A stretch of DNA of 64,000 nt, from the NCBI GenBank assembly GCA_016190145.1, contig JACPRD010000173.1:1-64000 (forward strand), given 5' to 3'. Source of the stretch: Planctomycetota bacterium. GTDB lineage: Bacteria > Planctomycetota > MHYJ01 > WSZJ01. Every line of letters begins with the position of its first letter. Position 1 is the stretch's first letter. The translations under genes and the position numbers were made by a program. A model generated the notes under the pieces. It searched no databases. It was not told where the DNA came from and was given only the letters and a program-made list of their open reading frames with translations. This document shows, one piece after another, positions 56,818-64,000 of this stretch.

Positions 56818-56883
56818 GCCCCCCCGGAGGGCGATCCGGGCAGGTCCAGGGCGAAAACCGCGCGGCCGGCGGTGCGGAGGGCG
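56818..56883. repeat. ~65-bp direct repeat, copy B
   Basis: ATCGCCCCCCCGGAGGGCGATCCGGGCAGGTCCAGGGCGAAAACCGCGCGGCCGGCGG. Confidence 0.7.
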
Positions 56884-56921
56884 GTGTTGAAGTTACCATT
56901 GTTTGGCGAAGGGGAGATGGC

Positions 56922-57335
56922 ATGCAGGACAGCGGGACAGGGAATGAGAAGTCGGTGGCCGATCGCCTCGCGGACGCCTTCCATCGCCGGGACATGGAGG
57001 CGATGGCGGCTCTCCTCGCGGAATCCGCCACGGCGCAGGTCCTCGGCTCCCCATTCCCGGAAGAATCGGGCGCCGCTTCCATCGCGAAGACGTCGTTTCC
57101 TTACCTGCTTGACGACGCGCACGAGCCGCTCTTCGCGGAAGCACGGAGCCTGAAAAACGAGGAATGCGTCCTGCTCCGTCGAAAACGGGATGGCGCCCTG
57201 GATGTCCTTCTCCGGCTCCGGCTCGACGCGGGGCGGATCGCGCGAATCGAGTACCTGGTCACGGGATTCCGCCGCGAGGACATGCTCGCGCTCGTGGAAT
57301 CGCTGGGAATCCTGGTCGCCGCACCGCAACCATGA
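56922..57335 (+). CDS. SnoaL/NTF2-fold-like hypothetical protein
   Basis: VADRLADAFHRRDMEAMAALLAESATAQVLGSPFPEESG. Confidence 0.55.
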   Translation: MQDSGTGNEKSVADRLADAFHRRDMEAMAALLAESATAQVLGSPFPEESGAASIAKTSFPYLLDDAHEPLFAEARSLKNEECVLLRRKRDGALDVLLRLRLDAGRIARIEYLVTGFRREDMLALVESLGILVAAPQP

Positions 57336-57352
57336 ACCGGTAGAATCCCTGC

Positions 57353-60238
57353 ATGAGATTCCCCGCCGCTCTTCTCCTCGCCCTCGCTCTCTCCGCCTGC
57401 GACTCCAGGACCCCCGGCGGTTCTTCCGCGACGGGTGGAAGCCCCTCCCCCTCCCCGGCCATGGAGGCCACCCTGGAAATCCCGGAGGGGGCCTTCGACG
57501 GGCCGGCGGCCGTGACCGCGACGTCGAGCGAGCCCGTGAAAATCCCGGGGCGCGTCGCGGTCGGCCGCCTGTGGGACGTGCGCGTGAACGGCGCGGAGCA
57601 CGCGGAATTCCGGCAGCCGGTCCTGATCCGCGTGCCGTACGACGTTTCAAAGGTCCCCCCGGGCATGCGCGTCCTCCTCATGACGGACGTCGGGGGCCGC
57701 TGGAGACCGCTGGCTTCTTCGCGCACCGACGCGGCGGCGGGATGCGTGACGGCGGCGGTGACGCACCTGTCGGGTCACCAGCCCGTCCTGATGGACGAGG
57801 ACATCCGGCTCGTGGCGCGCTGGTACGGACAGCACACCAATACGCTCGATCGATTCCCGGGAATCTTCGGCCCGCCCAACGGAACCGACAGCGGTTCCCA
57901 GATCCGCCGGACCCTGTTCATCGTGGCGCGCGAGGATGTCCTCCTGTACCCGACGGGCGGCGAGGCGAGACGCTTCGTTGTCGAGAGCGCGGGCGTGAGC
58001 ATCAAACTCAACAAGGTGACCGGCATCACCAAGGACAAGCGCAAGCTGATCTTCCGCGACGCGATGAACGAGTCCGTGTCGATGTCGGAGGAAGAGCTGA
58101 CCCGGCACGACGCGGAGTTCGACGGGAAGATCGATGCGGAGGCCGCGAAGCTGGAAGAGCTGGAACTGGAGCTCGCGCGGGCTGTCGCGGCGCAGGCGGG
58201 GGCCGCGGACCCGAAGGAGGCGGCGGCGCTCGTGAAGGACCTGCAGGAGCGGGTGTCGGCCCAGAAAATGCAGGTGCGGACGATGGAATTCAACAGCGTT
58301 TTCTCCGATTGCAGGCTGACCGCGAGCCTCCAGAACGGTACCTGGTACGTCTCGGCGAACGTCGCCGACGACCGCTTCAAGTACACGCATCGCGCCTACG
58401 AAGTCGGCTTCAATCTCCAGGGCGGGGGCATGCCGTGGGAGCAGGGAGGCCCCCGGGTCGAGGACATCTCGCTGGGGCAGAGTTTCGACGCGGAGGGCAA
58501 TGCGGGGGGACGGATTCAGAAGAACGCGGAGTACAGCGGCTCCCATGGGAACAGCGTCGAAACCACGACGTTCACGCGCGTGATGGCGGACTCGCCGGGC
58601 CCCGCGCGGGAGATTCGCATCGCGGGAAACGTGCTCCACAGGATCCACGTGCCGAAGGACGCCGACAACGACAACTGGATCGGCGCTTCCCCCGGCCAGA
58701 CCTGGCAGGACCTGGGCGCGCTGGCGATCCCGGTCGCCGGAAAGTGCCTGCTGGAGGCGTTCCTGGTCGATCCCGGCGACGGACTCGAGACGCCGGTGAA
58801 CTCGTGCGTGACGGCGGACGACGGGACATTCGACTTCAAGGTGCCGCTGGCGCCGCTCAAGACGCTGCGCCTCCGTCTCACCTGGGAAAACCGCGACGCG
58901 CAGATCAAGGAGCGGTGCGATCTCGACGTCTCGCTCGGACAGGCGGTCACGGCGGCGGAGTCGATTCCGGGGACGGGAAGCGCCCCGGTCGGCGGCATCC
59001 CGCGAAAGACGAAGGCCTGGCTCCGCTACCGGAAGGCGCCGCTCGAGTTCGATCTCGGCGCGGAGGACCGCGGCGCCTCCGTGACGAAGGACCCGCACGG
59101 CGCCGTGACGCTCGAATTCCGCGAACTCAATTCGCTTCTCGTCAACTCCTTCGTGCGCAAGGCGAACCACCTGAACCAGAATCAGAACACGTTCTTCGTG
59201 CGAGTGAACCCGCGCATCGACGAGGCCCTCGCCCGGTGCCCCGCGACGCTTCGGGAGGAAGTGAATGCGCGCCTCGCGATGGACGTGACCGACGGGACGA
59301 CCGCGGCGACGTTCGCTGGGAATGAAGTCTGCTATCCCTCCAGCACGCTGATGGCGCTCGACTCACTGGGCCTCGAGACGATCGTCCTGGACGCCGCGGG
59401 GAAAACCGACCAGCTGGGCGACCTGGCGCAGGCCGTCTACGACAAGGCGGTGGAGCTGCTCGAGAGCACGAACGCGGATCTGAAGGTCACCTGGATCGAC
59501 GTGCCGGTGACGCAGGCGGATGCGGACCGGCTCGATCGACTGGTGGCGACGGGCCAGACGGCGGAAGCGAAACGGCTCCGGGACCAGATTCAGAAAACAT
59601 GGCCGTACGGGCCGGACGAGGGACGCAGCAAGCACTGGCTGCTGACGGTGCAGGCGCCTTCAGGCAACCGGCCGTGGCAGGTTGCGAAGTGGATGAACGC
59701 CGCGCTCCGGGACCGGTATCCGGGAATCTCTTCGGAGATGGCCGTAAACGGGGCGCTGGATCCCTTTTCGGATCGCGGCGCGGGCGACCAACTGATCTCG
59801 AATCTCGGCAAGGGCGGCTCCGGCGTGGTCAGCATCTCGCACCTGAGCGGCAGGCACGACGATCCGGACAAGGATGGTATCAGGCAGTTCATCTCGGAGA
59901 CGGGCGGCCACCTCCTCTGTCACCTTGGCGTCGTGATGAGGTCCGACGGAACGATCGCGCGCGTCGTCGTACACGATCCGTACGGCGATCTCACCCGCAA
60001 TCCGGACTACAACGGCTACTACGACACGCGCGACTGGAACCCGGGCCCGCCCGACGACGTCCAGGACGTCGACAAGACCGGCCACTTCGGCGGATGGGCG
60101 CCCTACGGCCCGGCGCCCAATCCCGTCTGCGCGTTCGGCGACACGATCGCCGGTAAGTACATCGTCTTCATGCGCGCCTCCTCGGCCGCCCCGACGCCCG
60201 CATCGGTCCGCGAGAGGCTCGTGCCGGGCGTCAGGTGA
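57353..60238 (+). CDS. Large lipoprotein with C-terminal peptidase C39-like region
   Basis: Lipobox LALSAC; C-term GGHLLCHLGVVMRSDGTIARVVVHDPYGDLTRNPDYNGYYDTRDW. Confidence 0.7.
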   Translation: MRFPAALLLALALSACDSRTPGGSSATGGSPSPSPAMEATLEIPEGAFDGPAAVTATSSEPVKIPGRVAVGRLWDVRVNGAEHAEFRQPVLIRVPYDVSKVPPGMRVLLMTDVGGRWRPLASSRTDAAAGCVTAAVTHLSGHQPVLMDEDIRLVARWYGQHTNTLDRFPGIFGPPNGTDSGSQIRRTLFIVAREDVLLYPTGGEARRFVVESAGVSIKLNKVTGITKDKRKLIFRDAMNESVSMSEEELTRHDAEFDGKIDAEAAKLEELELELARAVAAQAGAADPKEAAALVKDLQERVSAQKMQVRTMEFNSVFSDCRLTASLQNGTWYVSANVADDRFKYTHRAYEVGFNLQGGGMPWEQGGPRVEDISLGQSFDAEGNAGGRIQKNAEYSGSHGNSVETTTFTRVMADSPGPAREIRIAGNVLHRIHVPKDADNDNWIGASPGQTWQDLGALAIPVAGKCLLEAFLVDPGDGLETPVNSCVTADDGTFDFKVPLAPLKTLRLRLTWENRDAQIKERCDLDVSLGQAVTAAESIPGTGSAPVGGIPRKTKAWLRYRKAPLEFDLGAEDRGASVTKDPHGAVTLEFRELNSLLVNSFVRKANHLNQNQNTFFVRVNPRIDEALARCPATLREEVNARLAMDVTDGTTAATFAGNEVCYPSSTLMALDSLGLETIVLDAAGKTDQLGDLAQAVYDKAVELLESTNADLKVTWIDVPVTQADADRLDRLVATGQTAEAKRLRDQIQKTWPYGPDEGRSKHWLLTVQAPSGNRPWQVAKWMNAALRDRYPGISSEMAVNGALDPFSDRGAGDQLISNLGKGGSGVVSISHLSGRHDDPDKDGIRQFISETGGHLLCHLGVVMRSDGTIARVVVHDPYGDLTRNPDYNGYYDTRDWNPGPPDDVQDVDKTGHFGGWAPYGPAPNPVCAFGDTIAGKYIVFMRASSAAPTPASVRERLVPGVR

Positions 60239-60395
60239 CGCCGGGCACGACGATGCGCCTCATGAACGGCCGAAGGAGATCTCCCGCGATGAGACGTTGC
60301 CTCCTCCCCAGCTGCAGTCCAACGTCAACGCCTTCGTCGGGATTTCCGTGAAATCCGGGTTTTTCCCGATCACGCGGGCGCCCGGCGGCATCAGT

Positions 60396-60644
60396 ATGAT
60401 GATGAACACGATGACGCTCCCCAAGGCCGACCTGCGCGCAGTCCTCCGCGACCACGCCGCAAACGTCTACCACGCCGCCCTTGCCGTTCTCCGGGACCCC
60501 GGCGCCGCCGAGGGTGCCGCCCAGGACGTCTTCATACGCCTGTTCGAACACCCCCGCCTCCTCGACGGCGAAGCGGGCATCGAGCGCCTCCGGTTCCGGA
60601 TCCTGCGGAACGGCGAGCTGCTGACGCTCGAGATGACGCCCTGA
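60396..60644 (+). pseudogene. ECF sigma factor region-2-only fragment
   Basis: LPKADLRAVLRDHAANVYHAALAVLRDPGAAEGAAQDVFIRLFEHPRLLDGE; no region 4. Confidence 0.6.
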
Positions 60645-60693
60645 TCGTTCGACCTTTCCGTGCCGCACCGCGACTCTTCCCTCCCGGCCCGGT

Positions 60694-63573
60694 CTATCGC
60701 CGCCCCGTCTCGTTCTCGAACGACAGCAGGATGAGGGGCGACGTCGAGACTCCGACCTGGATGGCGCTGGCGTAGAAGGTCAGGGTCTTCACGCCCGCGG
60801 GGCCCATGTCGACGTCGAGGCGGAGGCCGTCGAAGGAAGCGCCCTGGGTGAGGGTGCGGAGGAGGGCGTCGCGGAGGGCGGGGATTTCGGTCGGGAACAG
60901 GTCGAAGACGAGCCTGCCGATGAGGGCGGGGACGGTGGTGCCGAGGAACTGCGCGAGGGAGCGGTTGGCATTCCGGATGCGCAGGCTCGAGTCGAGGAAC
61001 AGGATCGGCTGGCGGACGGTTTCGGCCATGGTCTCGGCGTAGTCGCGGGCGAGCTGGACTTCGGCCAGGCTCTTCTTCATCGTGTCGATGTCGAAGAACA
61101 CCATCACGACGCCGTCGATCCTGTTGCCGCGCGTCCTGTAGGGGCGGACGGTCATCTGGTACCACCGGCCGCCGTGGTCCCTGATTTCGCGCTCGACGGT
61201 CGCGACGCGCTCGATCGCGTCGGTGAGCATGTGGTCGAGGTCGGGGAGTTCGATCTTCGGCCGGATGTCGAGAATCGAACGGCCGACGTCCGTCGGAACG
61301 ACGTTGAAGATACGGTCGACCACGGGAGTGAAGCGCCGGATGCGGAGGTCGCCGGCGAGGAGGAGGATCGGGACGTTGACGGAGCTGAGGACGTTGGTGA
61401 TGTCGTCGTTGACCTGCGTCAGCTCCTGGTTGCGGACCTGGAGCTCCTCGTTGAGCGTCGTGAGCTCCTCGTTGGCGGACTGGAGCTCCTCCTTCGCCGT
61501 CTCGAGCTCCTCGTTCGTGCTCTGGAGTTCTTCGTTGCTCGAGAGAATCTCCTCGTGGGCGCTCTTGTACTCCTCGTTCGCCGCGTCGTGCTCCTCGACC
61601 GTGAGCTGCAGGCTCTCGCGCGTCGCGGCGAGCTCCTGCTGCAGCTTCGCCACCAGCTTCTCGAGCGACCTCGCGTTCCGCGGCGCGCGCTTTCCACCCG
61701 CCGCCGCCGGCGCCGGGCGCTCGAAAAGAACGAGGTACGCGGTCTCGGCGCCGATTCCCTGCGCGATCGGCACGACTTCGATCTCGATGTCGGTCACGTG
61801 GTCGCCGTGGCGGAAATGGACGCGGCCGGAGCGGACGCTTTCGCGGGTCTTCTTCGATTCGTGAAGGGCGAGGCGGACGTCCTGGGCGATGCTTTCGTGG
61901 CACATCTTGAGGAGACTCAGGGTGGCCTTGCCGGGCGCCGGCGCGACGAAAGGGGCGACCTGGCCGCGGAACTGCAGGATCTCGAAGTCGGCGTCGACGA
62001 GGACGGCGGGGGGCGAGAAGCGCGCGAGGATGACCCTGTCGACGTCCTGGAGGACGAGGTCCGGCGACCTGCCGATCGGGGGCTTCGGAGACTCGGGCGC
62101 CTGAATCTCGACCCGGACGCGCGGCTCGTGCCGCGCCGGGACGGTGACGGCCGCCTCTTTCCGGACATAGACACGGCAGTGCTTGTCCAGCGTCGAAAAG
62201 AGGTGCGTGCCGGCGCCGATGGACTCCGACGACCCGAGTATCAGGAAGCCCGACGGCTTGAGCGCGTAGTGGAACATCGGGATCACGCGCTTCTGAAGCG
62301 GCGGCGCCAGGTAGATGAGGAGGTTGCGGCAGCTGATCAGGTCGAGGCGCGAGAAGGGCGGGTCGCGGGTGATGTCGTGGCGCGCCAGCACGCAGAGATC
62401 GCGGATGGACTTGGAGATCTGGAAGGAGCCGTCGACGGTCGTGAAGAACGAGCGGAGGCGCGCGGCGGAGACGTCGTTGGCGATGGTGGCCGGGTAGATG
62501 CCGGAGCGCGCGCGGACGATCGCCCGCTCGCTCAGGTCGGTGCCGAAGATCTGGATGCGGCCCGCGGCGCCCTCTTCGCCCAGGGCCTCCACGAAGCAGA
62601 TCGCCACGGAGTACATCTCCTCGCCCGTCGCGCAGCCGGGGACCCAGATGCGAAGGGGTTCGTTTCCCTTGCGGCGCTTGAGCAGCGCCGGGACGACCCG
62701 CCTGCGCAGGAACTCGAACGAATCGGGCTCGCGGAAGAAGCTCGTGACGTTGATCAGCAGGTCCTCGTACAGCGCATCGGCCTCGCCGCGGTCCTTCTCG
62801 AGGATCGCCAGGTAGTCCTTTCCCTCGGTCAGGCGGTGAACCGCCATCCGCCGCGCGGTGCGCCGCCGGATCGTCGGCAGCTTGTAGCCGCGGAAGTCGA
62901 CCCCCGTCCGCTTATGGAGAATCGCGAGGATCGGCTCGAGCGAGCCGTCGGCAGGACCGGCCTCCTCGGCGTCCGTCTGTTCGAGCGAACAGCCCCACAG
63001 CGGTCCGGAAATCCGGGCGATGCGCTCGAGCTCCTCCGCGATCCGCGCCGGCGGCAGGATGAAATCCACGCATCCCGAACCCGCGGCGGCGTGCGGCATC
63101 CCCGGGAACTTCGCCGTCGCCTCTTCCTGCGCAAACGTCATCCCCCCCGCCGCCTTGATCGCCTGGAGACCGTGCGTCCCGTCGGTCGCCGTGCCGGACA
63201 GGATCACGCCCACCGCCCGGTCGCCCCGGTCCCGGGCGAGGCTGGTCAGGAAATGGTCGATCGGCATGTGCGGCCCGCGCCGCCGCGGCTGGATCTTCAG
63301 CACGCCCTTCGAGATCGTCATCGCCGCCCCCGGCGGGATCACGTAGACGCGGTCCGGCCGCACCCGCACCCCGTCGCGCGCCTCCACGACCGGCGGCCGC
63401 GACGAATTCGCCAGGATCTCCGACAGCAGGCTCCCATGCGTCGGGTCCAGGTGCTGAATCAGCACGCACGCAAACCCCGGGTGGCTCGGCAGGTGGCCGA
63501 GAAGCGCCCTGAAGGCTTCGAGCCCGCCGGCGGAGGCGCCGATGCCGACGATGGGGAAATCCAGGCGCACCCT
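60694..63573 (-). CDS. CheB-CheR hybrid with coiled coil and PAS domain(s), no kinase
   Basis: FPIVGIGASAGGLEAFRALLGHLP; GVILSGTATDGTHGLQAIKAAGG; CheR core VTSFFREPDSFEFLRRRVVPALL...WVPGCATGEEMYSVAICF; PAS-like tail; start approximate (ORF open to 63723). Confidence 0.9.
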   Translation of the reverse strand, partial: RVRLDFPIVGIGASAGGLEAFRALLGHLPSHPGFACVLIQHLDPTHGSLLSEILANSSRPPVVEARDGVRVRPDRVYVIPPGAAMTISKGVLKIQPRRRGPHMPIDHFLTSLARDRGDRAVGVILSGTATDGTHGLQAIKAAGGMTFAQEEATAKFPGMPHAAAGSGCVDFILPPARIAEELERIARISGPLWGCSLEQTDAEEAGPADGSLEPILAILHKRTGVDFRGYKLPTIRRRTARRMAVHRLTEGKDYLAILEKDRGEADALYEDLLINVTSFFREPDSFEFLRRRVVPALLKRRKGNEPLRIWVPGCATGEEMYSVAICFVEALGEEGAAGRIQIFGTDLSERAIVRARSGIYPATIANDVSAARLRSFFTTVDGSFQISKSIRDLCVLARHDITRDPPFSRLDLISCRNLLIYLAPPLQKRVIPMFHYALKPSGFLILGSSESIGAGTHLFSTLDKHCRVYVRKEAAVTVPARHEPRVRVEIQAPESPKPPIGRSPDLVLQDVDRVILARFSPPAVLVDADFEILQFRGQVAPFVAPAPGKATLSLLKMCHESIAQDVRLALHESKKTRESVRSGRVHFRHGDHVTDIEIEVVPIAQGIGAETAYLVLFERPAPAAAGGKRAPRNARSLEKLVAKLQQELAATRESLQLTVEEHDAANEEYKSAHEEILSSNEELQSTNEELETAKEELQSANEELTTLNEELQVRNQELTQVNDDITNVLSSVNVPILLLAGDLRIRRFTPVVDRIFNVVPTDVGRSILDIRPKIELPDLDHMLTDAIERVATVEREIRDHGGRWYQMTVRPYRTRGNRIDGVVMVFFDIDTMKKSLAEVQLARDYAETMAETVRQPILFLDSSLRIRNANRSLAQFLGTTVPALIGRLVFDLFPTEIPALRDALLRTLTQGASFDGLRLDVDMGPAGVKTLTFYASAIQVGVSTSPLILLSFENETGRR

Positions 63574-63761
63574 GTTTTTGATGCCAATTCTCCTGCAATT
63601 CTTGAACCGTCCCCGGGCGCGCGGTGGACGGGACGGAATGCGGTGGCCCAGCGGACGAGGCGGAGCCACAACAAGATTGTCACTGCGCGCCCGTCGCCGC
63701 CAGAACTTTTCACTGCGCCCCACGCACGCATCAGGAGTTCCCCGATGGCGGAGGAGCGTGG

Positions 63762-64000
63762 TCAGGGAGCGCAGGAGATTCTCCCTGGAGGGCAGCCGAA
63801 GTCGTGGATCCGCGACTTCGCGGGCAGCTTGCGGACGGTCTCGGTCTCCAGGGTCGCCCCTTCCAGAATCCTGATTTCAATCGCGCCCTCCTCGCGGTGC
63901 GGGAACGCGACGCGCTTGCCCGCGGGGTCCGGCACCAGCCAGAACGCGAGCCTCACGCCCTCCACCGCCGCGGGCGCGTCTTTCGTCCTGGCGAAGAGCG
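63762..64000 (-). CDS. Partial hypothetical CDS running off the window end
   Basis: Open frame VRLAFWLVPDPAGKRVAFPHREEGAIEIRILEGATLETETVRKLPAKSRIHDFGCPPG. Confidence 0.45.
   Translation of the reverse strand, partial: LFARTKDAPAAVEGVRLAFWLVPDPAGKRVAFPHREEGAIEIRILEGATLETETVRKLPAKSRIHDFGCPPGRISCAP

Overview
This is a 64 kb, very GC-rich bacterial chromosomal window. The gene style suggests a Planctomycetota-like lineage: secreted repeat proteins, a Ser/Thr kinase with a C-terminal sugar-binding-like domain, ECF sigma fusions and a TIGR04073-like protein. That placement is inference, not a demonstrated taxonomy. Housekeeping genes seen: dprA, aroB, clpS, family-5 uracil-DNA glycosylase, metF, miaA, hisS. 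Large secreted or lipoprotein genes flank them, including a metallopeptidase-like TPR protein, a GH10 xylanase, tandem beta-propeller paralogues and a ~2.7k-aa multidomain surface protein. A TA/defence-rich accessory region (~35.2-46.1 kb) holds a LAGLIDADG homing endonuclease gene split by an IS66-type insertion (16-bp ends, 8-bp TSD, frame restored on excision), nucleotidyltransferase modules, HicBA, broken STAND/TPR and DUF2975-like genes, and DarTG. This region starts inside hisS, which carries an abnormal ~280-aa C-terminal extension. It ends near what looks like a relic of a hisS 3' end. The second main signal is a set of intergenic long inverted repeats built from short reiterated words, mostly placed just after stop codons, with arms up to 56 bp and nested stems up to ~310 bp. 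Two PIN-toxin operons carry perfect palindromes at the antitoxin start codon. No rRNA, tRNA or CRISPR array was recognised by eye.
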